A stretch of 64,000 nucleotides of DNA, taken from positions 620,001 through 684,000 of the forward strand of contig NZ_JRMH01000002.1 in assembly GCF_000803315.1 (NCBI RefSeq), in the 5' to 3' direction. This DNA is from Pectobacterium actinidiae (lineage in GTDB: Bacteria; Pseudomonadota; Gammaproteobacteria; Enterobacterales; Enterobacteriaceae). The notes beneath the pieces are model-generated. The model had not been told where the DNA came from, searched no databases, and was given only the letters and a program-made list of their open reading frames with translations. How positions within the stretch are numbered: position 1 is the stretch's first letter; each line of letters starts with the position of its first letter. A program made the position numbers and the translations under genes. Shown here piece by piece: positions 22,009-31,943 of the stretch.

Positions 22009-22446
22009 ATGGCTTACAAACACATCCTTATTGCTGTTGACCTTTCTCCAGAAAGCAAAGTGTTAGTGGAAAAAGCCGTTTCAATGGCAAGACCGTACAA
22101 TGCGAAAGTCTCGTTAATCCATGTCGATGTTAATTACTCCGATCTTTACACGGGACTTATTGACGTCAATCTGGGGGACATGCAACAGCGTATTTCCGAA
22201 GAAACCCAGAATGCATTGACTGAGTTGTCTCAGAGCGCGGGCTACCCCATCAGCGAAACGTTGAGCGGCAGCGGCGATTTAGGGCAGGTACTGGTTGATG
22301 CAATCAAGAAATACGATGTCGACCTCGTGTTGTGCGGCCACCATCAGGACTTCTGGAGCAAACTGATGTCGTCGGCACGCCAACTGATTAATACCGTGCA
22401 TATCGACATGCTCATCGTGCCGCTGCGTGATGAGGAAGACGAATAA
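22009..22446 (+). CDS. uspA: universal stress protein A
   Basis: A 145-residue cytoplasmic protein starting [23 protein letters not shown], near-identical to E. coli UspA (144). The fold is a Rossmann-like alpha/beta domain forming dimers; E. coli UspA is induced by growth arrest under ppGpp and is important for oxidative stress and survival. It lacks the GxxGxxxxG(S/T) ATP-loop of the other Usp class, as expected. A strong ribosome site (GGAAGGAG) precedes the ATG and an intrinsic terminator follows the stop. Confidence 0.96.
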   Translation: MAYKHILIAVDLSPESKVLVEKAVSMARPYNAKVSLIHVDVNYSDLYTGLIDVNLGDMQQRISEETQNALTELSQSAGYPISETLSGSGDLGQVLVDAIKKYDVDLVLCGHHQDFWSKLMSSARQLINTVHIDMLIVPLRDEEDE

Positions 22447-22480
22447 AAATTAGCTTTTTTTGCATTTTTTTTCAGTGATG

Positions 22481-22509
22481 AAAGGCACGGCTTCTTAGCT
22501 GTGCCTTTT
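22481..22509 (+). terminator. uspA terminator
   Basis: AAAGGCACGGC-TTCTTA-GCTGTGCCTTTT: an 8-bp stem with one G-T-type mismatch, flanked by A and T runs, 35 bases after the uspA stop. T-rich tracts between (22454-22472) may contribute. Confidence 0.82.
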
Positions 22510-22607
22510 GTTATATAACAAAAACTTATGGCAAATTTTCCTTCCAAAATCACCGAAAACCACTTCCTATCTCATTGGATTATAACGTTTATCTGAAAAG
22601 AAAACGC

Positions 22608-22638
22608 TTGCTTAAATATCCATCGCCAGTGTTATAGT
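22608..22638 (+). promoter_or_regulatory. probable gdhA promoter
   Basis: TTGCTT at 22608-22613 and TATAGT at 22633-22638 with an extended -10 (TGT just before it). The spacer is long (19 bases), so activity may rely on the extended -10. The resulting leader is about 95 bases and can form a stem GCTTCTGC/GCAGAAG (22675-22682 with 22701-22707). Confidence 0.55.
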
Positions 22639-22737
22639 CCAGAGGACACAACATCATTTTCACCGATCCCACAAGCTTCTGCGTGTCTAAAAATAAAGAA
22701 GCAGAAGGGAGCTTATTCGTTCAATCAGGAGCTGTTC

Positions 22738-24081
22738 ATGGCACAAATCGTATCTCTGGCAAGTTTTCTTGATTCTGTTCAACAACGCGATCCGCATCAG
22801 CCTGAATTTCTACAGGCTGTTAATGAAGTCCTTTCCACACTGTGGCCTTTTCTGGAGCAGAACCCTCACTATGCGGATTACAGCCTGCTGGAGCGATTGG
22901 TAGAGCCGGAACGTGTGATTCAGTTCCGCGTCGCATGGACGGACGACAAAGGGCAGGTACAGGTAAACCGCGCCTGGCGCGTCCAGTTCAGCTCCGCGAT
23001 CGGGCCATACAAAGGCGGTATGCGTTTCCACCCGTCCGTTAACCTGTCGATTCTGAAATTCCTCGGATTCGAGCAGACGTTCAAAAATGCGCTGACGACG
23101 CTGCCAATGGGCGGCGGCAAAGGTGGCTCGGACTTTAACCCGAAAGGGAAAAGCCAGGGTGAAGTCATGCGCTTCTGTCAGGCGCTGATGACGGAACTGT
23201 ATCGTCATCTGGGGGCGGATACGGACGTTCCGGCGGGCGATATCGGCGTGGGTGGCCGTGAAGTCGGCTTCATGACCGGCATGATGAAGAAGCTGACCAA
23301 CAACACGGCGTGCGTTTTCACCGGTAAAGGATTGTCGTTCGGCGGGAGTCTTATTCGTCCTGAAGCGACGGGCTACGGCCTGATCTACTTCACGGAAGCG
23401 ATGCTGAAACGCCACGGTTTGGGCTTTGAAGGCATGCGTGTTGCGGTATCCGGCTCCGGTAATGTGGCGCAGTACGCGATTGAAAAAGCGATGGAACTGG
23501 GTGCGCGTGTGGTCACGGCATCGGATTCCAACGGCACGGTGGTGGATGAGAGCGGATTTACCCCAGAAAAACTGGCGCTGCTGGAAGAGATCAAGAATAA
23601 ACGCTATGGCCGCGTGGAAGATTACGCGCGCGAAGCGAAGTTGACCTACCTTGCAGGCAAAACACCGTGGGAAGTACCGGTAGACATCGCGCTGCCGTGT
23701 GCGACGCAGAATGAGTTGGATCTGCCAGCGGCACAGACGCTGATTGCTAACGGTGTGAAAGCCGTGGCAGAAGGTGCCAACATGCCAACCACGATCCCTG
23801 CGACCGATGCGTTCCTGGATGCTGGCGTGCTGTTTGCGCCGGGCAAAGCGGCTAACGCCGGCGGCGTGGCGACATCCGGGCTGGAAATGGCGCAGAACGC
23901 GGCACGTTTGGGCTGGAAAGCCGAGAAGGTGGATGCGCGTCTGCACCACATCATGTTAGACATTCACAATGCGTGTGTGCAGTATGGCGGCGAAGACAGC
24001 CAGACGAACTACGTGCGCGGTGCCAACGTGGCGGGCTTTGTAAAAGTGGCCGACGCGATGCTGGCGCAGGGCGTCGTGTAA
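22738..24081 (+). CDS. gdhA: NADP-specific glutamate dehydrogenase
   Basis: A 447-residue enzyme catalysing 2-oxoglutarate + ammonia + NADPH to glutamate, a main ammonia assimilation route when nitrogen is plentiful. The active-site lysine region PMGGGKGGSDFNPKGKS, the upstream KGGMRFHPSV, the dinucleotide loop SGSGNVAQYA and the C-terminal GKAANAGGVATSGLEM are all present. Length equals that of E. coli GdhA (447). The ribosome site AGGAGC lies a few bases upstream of ATG 22738. It has been placed between uspA and the 5'-nucleotidase, unlike in E. coli. Confidence 0.97.
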   Translation: MAQIVSLASFLDSVQQRDPHQPEFLQAVNEVLSTLWPFLEQNPHYADYSLLERLVEPERVIQFRVAWTDDKGQVQVNRAWRVQFSSAIGPYKGGMRFHPSVNLSILKFLGFEQTFKNALTTLPMGGGKGGSDFNPKGKSQGEVMRFCQALMTELYRHLGADTDVPAGDIGVGGREVGFMTGMMKKLTNNTACVFTGKGLSFGGSLIRPEATGYGLIYFTEAMLKRHGLGFEGMRVAVSGSGNVAQYAIEKAMELGARVVTASDSNGTVVDESGFTPEKLALLEEIKNKRYGRVEDYAREAKLTYLAGKTPWEVPVDIALPCATQNELDLPAAQTLIANGVKAVAEGANMPTTIPATDAFLDAGVLFAPGKAANAGGVATSGLEMAQNAARLGWKAEKVDARLHHIMLDIHNACVQYGGEDSQTNYVRGANVAGFVKVADAMLAQGVV

Positions 24082-24098
24082 TCTGTCATCTACGTTTA

Positions 24099-24130
24099 CC
24101 CTTGCCGCAGAGTTACGTGTGCGGCAAGGG
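24099..24130. terminator. hairpin between gdhA and the 5'-nucleotidase gene
   Basis: A perfect 11-bp stem CCCTTGCCGCA/TGCGGCAAGGG with a 10-base loop, 17 bases after the gdhA stop and 8 bases from the end of the convergent gene. No U-tract follows on either strand, so it may stabilise 3' ends rather than terminate by itself. Confidence 0.6.
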
Positions 24131-24138
24131 AGCGACTA

Positions 24139-26034
24139 TTAATTAATCGCCGCGATAATCGTCAGCTGATCGTTCAGCCGCTGTTTGGTCAACGCGTTGG
24201 TGGCGCTGTCGCGCTGTTGTGTCAGTTCCGCTACGCGTTTCTCCCGCTGCGCGGCATCAGGCAGCAGTAACGATTTCACGTTGATGGATTGCACGTTGCT
24301 GTAGCGGCCATCGTCTGAGGTCGGTACGCTGATTTTCCCGCTGTTGAGCAACGATGCGACAATGTGGCGTTCACGCTCATAGCCCTGCAATCCCGCCAGT
24401 TTCCAGCGCTGCGGCACCGTACCTTCGTATTGGCCTTTTTTCACCTCAGTCAGATAACGGATGGTTAGGTTACGGATCGTACCCGCCTCTTCGCCATATT
24501 CCACTTTGGTATCCGACAGCACAGGGAATTGCCTACCTTCCAGTACGCCGCCTTTCTGCGTCAGATGGCCCATGCGATAGCTGTTCATGCCCAGACGAAT
24601 CGGCATGTCGTCGGTAACCGGCATGCCGTTATTCAGTTTCAAGTCGGTGATGCGCTGCCCAGCGGGTTTCGTCAGGTCGATGGTGTAAGTTACGCCGTCG
24701 AAGAAATCATTGGTGGAATACTTGGACGCGCGACGCTGCGGATTGAAGCTGTAAGTGACATCGCCGTCCTGCAACTGGTTGAAGTAACCCGCTGACCACT
24801 CCATGTATTTCTTCAGTTCTTTTCCGGTGAGCTGATAAACCGTGATCTCGCCGCCAGCATATTGATAGTTAAAGGCAATGTCCTTCGCGGCGATGGTGCC
24901 GACATTCAGCTTTGGCTTATCGTTATCAATTTGCAGCGCGATGACCTGCGCTTTAGGGGCGTAATGACGGCTGGCTTCCTGGAACAGGGCGCTGATGCCG
25001 GTATCCTGTACGTGTACCTGAGGAATACCTTTCACGGCATCTTGCGGCACCAGATCGTGCTCGAGGAGCTGTGCAATCGGGCGGTTCGCATTGGCGCGCA
25101 GGGTATTGTGATAAGGCTCGTAGATGTCTTCCATCTTGCGGTCAGAATCCACGTCTTTAATCGAATAGGTATAGCTGTCTTTGTTGATCAGCACGTACTT
25201 GCCGTTTTGCTGTTCAAACTGTAAATCGATGCGCGACAGCGCGCGGCCATATCTGTCCGGTTCGGTGACGATCACACCATTAATCACCTCTTTATCCACT
25301 TTTACGTGCATATGACCTGCGACGATGGCGGCTAATTCAGGGTTCGCGCGGGCAATATCGCCGACGCCAGTACCCGGTCGCTGGTTCTCGTTATCGATTC
25401 CCATATGGGCGACCAGCACGATGGCATCCACTTTACCGTGGATTTGCTGGATAACGGTTTTCACTGCCCCCACGGGATCGGTAAAGTTCAGCCCTTTTAC
25501 GCGGTCAGTGCCCTTGGCGAACTCAGCGGTCATCGGCGTATCCATACCGATGATGCCAATCTTCACGCCCTGTCGTTCGACAATTTTATAGGCGGGTAAG
25601 TAAGGTTTACCGCTTTCCCAAAAAATGTTGCCCGCCAGCGCGGTGCCTTTGAACTGGTCAAGCGAGGTGGAAAGCACGTTCAGTCCAAAATCGAACTCGT
25701 GGTTGCCCATGACCCAGACGTCGTAATTCATGGCGTTAAAACCAAGAATCATCGGGCTGGTTTTGTCATTTTTGAAGGTTTCGACAAAGTTGCCCTGAAT
25801 GGTGTCGCCCGCATCAACCAGAATCACATTCGGCTGCTGCGCACGAACTTTATGCACCTGTGTGGCGATCTGACTCAGGCTGCCAGCCATGTTGGCGGTG
25901 TCGGTGGCGTAATCCCAGGGAACAAAGGTGCCATGCAGGTCGGATGTCCCCAGAATCGTAATATTGACGGGTTCTTGAGCGGCCATAGCAGAAGTACTCA
26001 AACAAAGCAGAAGTGACAGAAGCGTTTTTTTCAT
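24139..26034 (-). CDS. periplasmic bifunctional metallophosphatase / 5'-nucleotidase
   Basis: 631 residues with a Sec signal peptide (MKKTLLSLLLCLSTSAMA, cleaved about residue 18). The N-terminal calcineurin-like metallophosphatase domain has the metal ligands in TSDLHG, DAGDT, MGNHEFDFG and AGHMHV; the C-terminal 5_nucleotid_C domain recognises nucleosides. It therefore removes phosphate from extracytoplasmic nucleotides or nucleotide sugars. It is not close to E. coli CpdB or UshA at the N-terminus, and carries a short helical tail (REKRVAELTQQRDSATNALTKQ) absent from those. It converges on gdhA and is monocistronic. Substrate is uncertain. Confidence 0.85.
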   Translation of the reverse strand: MKKTLLSLLLCLSTSAMAAQEPVNITILGTSDLHGTFVPWDYATDTANMAGSLSQIATQVHKVRAQQPNVILVDAGDTIQGNFVETFKNDKTSPMILGFNAMNYDVWVMGNHEFDFGLNVLSTSLDQFKGTALAGNIFWESGKPYLPAYKIVERQGVKIGIIGMDTPMTAEFAKGTDRVKGLNFTDPVGAVKTVIQQIHGKVDAIVLVAHMGIDNENQRPGTGVGDIARANPELAAIVAGHMHVKVDKEVINGVIVTEPDRYGRALSRIDLQFEQQNGKYVLINKDSYTYSIKDVDSDRKMEDIYEPYHNTLRANANRPIAQLLEHDLVPQDAVKGIPQVHVQDTGISALFQEASRHYAPKAQVIALQIDNDKPKLNVGTIAAKDIAFNYQYAGGEITVYQLTGKELKKYMEWSAGYFNQLQDGDVTYSFNPQRRASKYSTNDFFDGVTYTIDLTKPAGQRITDLKLNNGMPVTDDMPIRLGMNSYRMGHLTQKGGVLEGRQFPVLSDTKVEYGEEAGTIRNLTIRYLTEVKKGQYEGTVPQRWKLAGLQGYERERHIVASLLNSGKISVPTSDDGRYSNVQSINVKSLLLPDAAQREKRVAELTQQRDSATNALTKQRLNDQLTIIAAIN

Positions 26035-26185
26035 TATGTCATCTTAGTGTCATAAAAGGTGATAGCGTGAAATTATGCGATTTACTTCCCATTTGTGCTA
26101 CAGACTTTGCAAAAGTAGCGTAGGAAATGCGAAGCAGGCTAAGTTTTTAGCCGCCAGGACGCTTCGCGTCGCGGCGGTAAGATTT

Positions 26186-26932
26186 TTAGGCGGGAAGATA
26201 GAAATCGAAGCGGTGGCTTTTGGTTTCCAGCATAGATTGTGCTGGTATGCCAGCCAGCGATGGCGCATAGTCTGGCCGCTTCACCACCACGCGTTTCTTG
26301 GCGAGTGCTCGTGCGGGTTCCAGTAGTGCATCGGCGTCGTCATCGGCACCAACCAGCGACTGAAATACCCGCATCTCTTTCTTCACCAGTGCGCTCTTTT
26401 GTTTGTGCGGGAACATCGGATCGAGATAGACCACATCCGGTGGCGGCGTGATGTCACGCAGCGCGGTCATACTTGATGCGTGCAACAGCGTAAGCCGCTC
26501 CCGTAGCCACGAGCCAATCTCTGCGTCCTGATAACCACGTCGCAATCCGTCGTCCAGCAGGGCGGCAACCACGGGATTGCGCTCCACCATACGCACGTGG
26601 CAGCCTAATGCTGCCAGCACAAAGGCATCGCGCCCTAGCCCGGCCGTCGCATCCACGACATCCGGCAGGTAATCTTTTTTGATACCGACGGCTTTAGCGA
26701 CAGCCTCGCCGCGTCCGCCACCAAAGCGACGGCGATGCGCCATTGTCCCGGCAACGAAATCGACGAAAATCGCGCCAAGCTTCGGTTCATCCTGCTTGCG
26801 CAGTTCCAGGCGTTCCGCGGTCAGCACCAACGCCATCAACGCATCGGGGTCGGAAACCAGTCCCCAGCGCTCAGCCAGAGAAGATAAGGCGCCACTATCG
26901 GCGCCTTCTTCTGCGATTAAGCAGATGCTCAT
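26186..26932 (-). CDS. rsmJ: 16S rRNA (guanine-1516-N2)-methyltransferase RsmJ
   Basis: A 248-residue SAM-dependent methyltransferase. The SAM-binding segment [19 protein letters not shown] and the catalytic DPMFP ([23 protein letters not shown]) are characteristic of RsmJ (YhiQ), which makes m2G1516 in 16S rRNA. The ATG overlaps the prlC stop by four bases (ATGA at 26929-26932), so it is translationally coupled to prlC as in E. coli. Confidence 0.95.
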   Translation of the reverse strand: MSICLIAEEGADSGALSSLAERWGLVSDPDALMALVLTAERLELRKQDEPKLGAIFVDFVAGTMAHRRRFGGGRGEAVAKAVGIKKDYLPDVVDATAGLGRDAFVLAALGCHVRMVERNPVVAALLDDGLRRGYQDAEIGSWLRERLTLLHASSMTALRDITPPPDVVYLDPMFPHKQKSALVKKEMRVFQSLVGADDDADALLEPARALAKKRVVVKRPDYAPSLAGIPAQSMLETKSHRFDFYLPA

Positions 26933-28971
26933 CCTTTGATGCCGTAATGCGCGAGCATGGCATCCAACTGCGGTTCACGGCCACGGAAACGTTTGAACAG
27001 CTCCATCGGCTCTTCGGAACCGCCGCGCGTCAGGATGTTATCCAGGAATGACTGACCGGTTTCACGGTTGAAGATCCCTTCTTCCTCAAAGCGTGAGTAG
27101 GCATCGGCGGCCAGTACATCGGCCCACAGATAGCTGTAGTAGCCTGCGGCATAGCCACCTGCGAAGATGTGGCTGAACGCGTGTGGGAAACGGCCCCAGC
27201 TTGGGCTTGGCACCACGGCCACCTGCGCTTTGATTTCCGCCAGCGTCGGCAGAATTTGCGCGCCTTTCGCAGGATCAAATTCGGCATGCAGGCGGAAATC
27301 GAACAGGCCGAATTCCAACTGGCGCAGAATGAACAGCGCGGCTTGATAGTTCTTCGCCGCCAGCATCTTATCCAGCAGTTCCTGCGGCAGCGGTTCACCG
27401 GTTTCGTGGTGGCCGGAGATAAAGGCCAGCGCTTCAGGTTCCCAGCACCAGTTTTCCATGAACTGGCTCGGCAGTTCGACCGCATCCCATGGTACACCGT
27501 TGATGCCCGCGACACCGGCGGTATCGATCTGGGTCAGCATGTGGTGCAGGCCGTGGCCGAATTCGTGGAACAGCGTGGTGACTTCGTCGTGGGTGAACAG
27601 TGCGGGTTTGCCGTTAACCGGACGGTTGAAGTTACAAACCAGATAGGCGACCGGTTTTTGCAGCTCGCCGTTGCCTTTGCGCAGTTTACCCGCGCAGTCG
27701 TCCATCCAGGCTCCGCCGCGTTTGTGTTCACGGGCGTATAAATCGAGGTAGAAACTGCCGCGCAGTTCACCGCTTTCATCGAACAGATCGAAGAAGCGAA
27801 CGTCCGGGTGCCAGACATCCACGTCTTTGCGCTCTTTGGCGGTAATACCGTAGATGCGTTTAACCACTTCAAACAGGCCGTTCACCGCGCGTTCTTCCGG
27901 GAAGTACGGGCGCAGTTGCTCATCGCTGATGGAATAGCGATGCTGTTTCTGCTGTTCGCTGTAGTAGGTGATATCCCAGGCCTGCAATTCATCCACGCCG
28001 TAGTGTTCTTTGGCGAAGGCGCGTAGCTGCGCGAGTTCTTCTTCAGCCTGCGGACGGGCGCGTTTCGCCAGATCGGTCAGGAAATCGAGCACCTGCTGCG
28101 GGTTTTCTGCCATTTTGGTTGCCAGCGATTTGTGCGCGTAGCTGTCGAAGCCCAGCAGCTGTGCCAGCTCATGACGCAGCGCCAACTCTTCCGCCATCAC
28201 CTCACTGTTGTCCCATTTTCCTGCGTTTGGCCCCTGATCGGAGGCTCGGGTGCCGTAGGCGCGGTACATCTCTTCGCGCAGCGCCTGATTGGTGCAGTAG
28301 GTCATCACTGGCAGATAGCTTGGGATATCCAGCGTCAGCAGCCAACCTTCTTGTTCTTTCGCTTCTGCCTGCGCTTTGGCCGCTGCCAGCGCGCTTTCCG
28401 GCATGCCATCCAGCTCGGCGACGTCGGTAATCAGCTTGCTCCAGCCCATGGTGGCATCCAGCACGTTGTTGCTGTATTGCGAACCCAGTTCGGACAGACG
28501 AGCGGAGATTTCACCGTAGCGTTTCTGTTTTTCTGGCGACAGACCGATACCGGACAGCTCAAAGTCGCGCAGCGCGTTATCCACGGATTTCTTCTGTGCC
28601 ACGCTCAGTGCGGTGTACTGTTCGCCGTCACGCAGGCTGCGGTAAGCCTGATAGAGCCCGGCATGTTGGCCTACCCAGGTGCTGTGCTCGGACAGCAGCG
28701 GCAGGCACTCTTCATACACAGCACGCAGTTCTGGGCTATTCTTCACCGCGTTCAGATGGCTGATGGGAGAGAAAATACGGCCAAGACGATCGTCGCTGTC
28801 TGCCAGCGGTTGGCACAGATTATCCCATGTAAACGGCCCCGCTTGCTCCACTACGCGTTCTACCGTCTCGCGGCATTCATCCAGCGCAGATTTCACAGCC
28901 GGGACAATATATTCCGTTTTGATGTTGGAGAACGGGGGCAGGGTAAATGAGGTCAGTAATGGATTCGTCAT
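26929..28971 (-). CDS. prlC: oligopeptidase A
   Basis: A 680-residue cytosolic M3 zinc metallopeptidase that degrades short peptides, including cleaved signal peptides. The zinc motif HEFGH is in [14 protein letters not shown]. The ATG at 28971 gives [17 protein letters not shown], the family start, and the length of E. coli OpdA (680); an in-frame extension of 23 codons upstream is not conserved. It is the first gene of the prlC-rsmJ operon. The E. coli gene is heat-shock controlled, but no clear sigma-32 promoter was found here by eye. Confidence 0.96.
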   Translation of the reverse strand: MTNPLLTSFTLPPFSNIKTEYIVPAVKSALDECRETVERVVEQAGPFTWDNLCQPLADSDDRLGRIFSPISHLNAVKNSPELRAVYEECLPLLSEHSTWVGQHAGLYQAYRSLRDGEQYTALSVAQKKSVDNALRDFELSGIGLSPEKQKRYGEISARLSELGSQYSNNVLDATMGWSKLITDVAELDGMPESALAAAKAQAEAKEQEGWLLTLDIPSYLPVMTYCTNQALREEMYRAYGTRASDQGPNAGKWDNSEVMAEELALRHELAQLLGFDSYAHKSLATKMAENPQQVLDFLTDLAKRARPQAEEELAQLRAFAKEHYGVDELQAWDITYYSEQQKQHRYSISDEQLRPYFPEERAVNGLFEVVKRIYGITAKERKDVDVWHPDVRFFDLFDESGELRGSFYLDLYAREHKRGGAWMDDCAGKLRKGNGELQKPVAYLVCNFNRPVNGKPALFTHDEVTTLFHEFGHGLHHMLTQIDTAGVAGINGVPWDAVELPSQFMENWCWEPEALAFISGHHETGEPLPQELLDKMLAAKNYQAALFILRQLEFGLFDFRLHAEFDPAKGAQILPTLAEIKAQVAVVPSPSWGRFPHAFSHIFAGGYAAGYYSYLWADVLAADAYSRFEEEGIFNRETGQSFLDNILTRGGSEEPMELFKRFRGREPQLDAMLAHYGIKG

Positions 28972-29292
28972 GGTGCCGTCCTGATAATTGTGGGTGATCT
29001 CGTTGCCAGTAAGTGGAATCTGTTGAAGAGAAACCGGCAAGGCGGATATCTATTGCGGATTAATTACTAAGATGAGGTCAAGTGCCATGAAAATCAATGG
29101 CAGAGGGTGTACCGCTCGTGACCAAAGGTGCGTTTTGCCGCCATAAATAAGCGCTATGTGTTACCTGAACATCATCGTTAACGCCGTACTAAACGCTTTT
29201 CCTCGAAAATTTTTGCTATTTTTCTGCCCGATTTTGTTTTTCACGTGACCTACCTGATGTGTCTTTTTTTTCAATATTTCAGGGGAATGACA
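28972..29292. other. prlC / receptor divergent intergenic region
   Basis: About 320 bases holding the promoters of prlC (minus) and of the TonB-dependent receptor (plus). The receptor side includes TTTTTCTGCCCGAT at 29219-29232, also present upstream of the hasB-like gene. A TTGACC on the minus strand near 29073-29078 could belong to prlC but has no matching -10. No Fur box was seen in this gap. Confidence 0.5.
29219..29232 (+). promoter_or_regulatory. 14-bp motif shared by receptor and hasB-like upstream regions
   Basis: TTTTTCTGCCCGAT, 60 bases upstream of the receptor start, is identical to 33570-33583 upstream of the TonB-like gene. Here a GAAAAT lies 17 bases before CCGAT, a spacing compatible with an ECF-type promoter, but the second copy lacks that hexamer. 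The likeliest reader is the ECF sigma factor encoded at 32022; this is inference. Confidence 0.5.
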
Positions 29293-31842
29293 ATGGCGAT
29301 AAACAATCATAATGGCGGGTGCACCGGGCAGAAACCCGCCTTAACGGTGGCGCGGGCAGTGCATCTGGCACTGTCTGGCATGTTGATATTGAGTGCTGGA
29401 GTAGCCAGCTCGGCGTTGGCGGCGGAAACAGCCGCTGCGACTACGGCACCAACAATAACGTTTTCTATTCCGGCTGGGTCGTTAGGCACCACGTTGCAGG
29501 CCATCGCCAGCCGCGCCAATGTCATTCTCACGTTTTCTCCCGATCAAACACAGAATAAAACCAGCGGGAGCGTGCAGGGAACCTACCGCGTTCAGGAGGC
29601 CTTTGCAGTTGCACTGGCGGGAACAGGATTGAGTGCGGTTCCGACGGCCACGGGTTATCGGCTGGAGTCGGCACTTGCCGCTGAGGGAAGCGACGGCAGC
29701 CTGATGATCCCGACGCTTTCGGTGGTTGGTGGCACATCGGACAGTGCTGCCGCTGGGCGTTCTGTGCTGCGTCAGGCTGATGTTGACCGCGTGCAGGCTG
29801 ATAATATTGCCAGCCTGCTCGATAAGCTTCCCGGCGTGTCGATGGCGGGCTCCCCCCGACCGGGTGGGCAGAGCCTGAATATCTGGGGCATGGGGGATAT
29901 GGAAGACGTCAAAGTCGTGCTGGACGGTGCGCCAAAAGGCTTTGAGAAATACCGCCAAGGCTCGGTGTTTATTGAGCCAGAGCTGATTAAGCGGATCGAT
30001 GTCGATAAAGGCCCGCATGATATTCGCAGCGGTAACGGCGGCTTCGGCGGCACCATTCACGTTGATACCAAAGACGCCAGCGATCTGCTGCTGCCGGGCG
30101 AAAATTTCGGTGGGATGGTCAAATACAGCTATCACACCAACGATCGGCAAAATATCTACAGCGGCGCGCTGTATGGCCGCACGGAAGACGGGATGGCAGA
30201 CGGCCTGCTCTATATGAGCAAGCGCGATGGCGACAACATTAAACGTCCCGATGGCTCGCGCTTTGTCTACTCCACCAGCGATATGGCGTCTTACCTGCTG
30301 AAGACCAACATCTACCTGACGGATGCGCAGACGCTGACGTTCTCCGCGATGCGCTCCGAATCTGACGGCTGGCAGCCATTTGCTGCGAAGCGTGATGATA
30401 TGGCGACACCGACGCAGTCGGAGATTGATCGCTACGGTTGGGAAGAAGCCTGGCGGCGTAAGCTGGTTTACCGCGATCAGGTCGATAAAAACTACTCGCT
30501 GAAATGGAATATTGCGCCTGAGGATAAGCCGTGGCTGAATCTGACCGCGTCATTTGCGACATCGAGAACCGAACAGCACGACAGACGCCCTGATTCGGCT
30601 TCTCAAGGTAGCTATCTGGGCACGTTGGGGAATGAAAGCTGGGTAAGCTATAAAGATCAGCTCGCGGAGGTCAGTAACGAAAGCCAGTTCACCACCGGCC
30701 CGCTCGACCATAAGCTGCTGGTCGGGATGCGTTGGCACCAGCATAAGCGCGACACGCTGATCTACTATCCATCTGGTAAGAATAACGCCGAGTATAACTA
30801 CGGCTATTTCCAGCCTTACTACATGCCGGCTGGTGAGCAGGAAACGCGTAGTTTGTATGTGCAGGACGCTGTGACGCTGGGCAGCGTGACCATCACGCCG
30901 GGCGTGCGCTATGACCATGTGACGAATACGGGGAAACCCAATGCTGCGCCACGTTATAACAGCAGCATTCCGGCCGCTGGACATGACTACAGCAGCGTGA
31001 CCTATACCGGCTGGTCACCGCGCATTGGTGCATTGTGGAAAGCGACGGATAATCTGTCTCTGTTTGCCGATGCCAGCCGAACCTGGCGCGCACCTGTCGT
31101 TGATGAGCAGTATGAAGTGCAATCTGCGGCATCCAGCGTGCCGGGAACCAGCCGTAATCTGGAAGTGGAAAGCATTAAAGCATTTCGTCTGGGCGCGATT
31201 CTGGACTTCAATAACCTGATGCTGGAAGAAGACAGCCTGCAAATTCGTACCACGCTGTTCCGTAACCGCGGTAAAAACGAAATTTTCTACCGTCGCGGTA
31301 TCCTGTGTGAAGCGCAGACGCAGAGTGGCACGTCATCATCATGCGGGCAACCGCTCTCTAACTACCGTAATCTGCCGGGCTATACCATTGAAGGGGTTGA
31401 GATTGAATCCTTCTACGACAGCCGCTGGCTGTTTGGCAGCCTGTCTTTCTCCTCGATTCGCGGCGAGCGCGATGCGTCACCACGTAACCCGTGGGGCAAT
31501 AAAACCTGGATTGCTGAAATTCCGCCTACCACAGCACACGCCACGCTGGGCACCAAAATTCCGAGTCTGGATATGGCCGTAGGCTGGACGGGGGACTTTG
31601 TGCGTAAACAGGATCGTTCACCTGCCGATGGCGATCCACAGGCTGATATTTGGTCGTTGCCGAAGAGTAAGGGATACGTGCTGCATGGTTTGTTCGCCAG
31701 TTGGCAGCCGCAGACAATAAAAGGATTTGAGGCGCGTGTGACGGTCGATAACCTGCTGAATACCGATTACTACCCGTATCTGGGCGAATCGGTGTCCGGC
31801 GTGGGACGTAACGTGAAAATCAGCGTGTTACAGCGTTTCTAA
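29293..31842 (+). CDS. TonB-dependent outer membrane receptor with signalling domain (HasR-like)
   Basis: 849 residues from ATG 29293, which has AGGGGA six bases upstream; the frame is open further 5' only to a GTG lacking a site. After a long signal peptide (ending near SSALAAE) comes the STN signalling domain (IPAGSLGTTLQAIASRANV to GYRLESA) used by transducing receptors to contact a FecR-type anti-sigma factor. A plug (VQADNIASLLDKLPGVSM, IDVDKGPHDIRSGNGGFGG) and a 22-strand barrel ending VLQRF follow. WRAPVVDEQY and RNLEVES correspond to the FRAP and NPNL boxes of heme receptors, so heme uptake is likely. It is followed by sigma, anti-sigma and TonB genes, as in the has system, but no hemophore gene is present. 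Confidence 0.85.
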   Translation: MAINNHNGGCTGQKPALTVARAVHLALSGMLILSAGVASSALAAETAAATTAPTITFSIPAGSLGTTLQAIASRANVILTFSPDQTQNKTSGSVQGTYRVQEAFAVALAGTGLSAVPTATGYRLESALAAEGSDGSLMIPTLSVVGGTSDSAAAGRSVLRQADVDRVQADNIASLLDKLPGVSMAGSPRPGGQSLNIWGMGDMEDVKVVLDGAPKGFEKYRQGSVFIEPELIKRIDVDKGPHDIRSGNGGFGGTIHVDTKDASDLLLPGENFGGMVKYSYHTNDRQNIYSGALYGRTEDGMADGLLYMSKRDGDNIKRPDGSRFVYSTSDMASYLLKTNIYLTDAQTLTFSAMRSESDGWQPFAAKRDDMATPTQSEIDRYGWEEAWRRKLVYRDQVDKNYSLKWNIAPEDKPWLNLTASFATSRTEQHDRRPDSASQGSYLGTLGNESWVSYKDQLAEVSNESQFTTGPLDHKLLVGMRWHQHKRDTLIYYPSGKNNAEYNYGYFQPYYMPAGEQETRSLYVQDAVTLGSVTITPGVRYDHVTNTGKPNAAPRYNSSIPAAGHDYSSVTYTGWSPRIGALWKATDNLSLFADASRTWRAPVVDEQYEVQSAASSVPGTSRNLEVESIKAFRLGAILDFNNLMLEEDSLQIRTTLFRNRGKNEIFYRRGILCEAQTQSGTSSSCGQPLSNYRNLPGYTIEGVEIESFYDSRWLFGSLSFSSIRGERDASPRNPWGNKTWIAEIPPTTAHATLGTKIPSLDMAVGWTGDFVRKQDRSPADGDPQADIWSLPKSKGYVLHGLFASWQPQTIKGFEARVTVDNLLNTDYYPYLGESVSGVGRNVKISVLQRF

Positions 31843-31851
31843 TCGCCCGCT

Positions 31852-31876
31852 CGGGGCGGATATCATGTCCGCCCCG
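31852..31876 (+). terminator. hairpin after the receptor gene
   Basis: CGGGGCGGA-TATCATG-TCCGCCCCG, a perfect 9-bp GC-rich stem nine bases after the receptor stop. It is followed by TAAAAAAA instead of a T-tract, so its termination efficiency on the plus strand is doubtful. It separates the receptor from the Fur-controlled sigma-factor promoter. Confidence 0.6.
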
Positions 31877-31943
31877 TAAAAAAAGGGATGTTGCAGGGGC
31901 GTAATGCAGATTCAGCAAATTTGAATAATTTTCGTTTCGGAAC

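Noticed and set aside
22810-23949. A 379-codon open frame on the minus strand within gdhA
   Set aside because: It lies wholly opposite a clear gdhA of normal length and mirrors its codon bias; the translation has no recognisable domain and no ribosome site.
28972-29150. Sigma-32 promoter for prlC
   Set aside because: Expected from E. coli, but no CTTGAA with a matching CCCCAT element at proper spacing was found.
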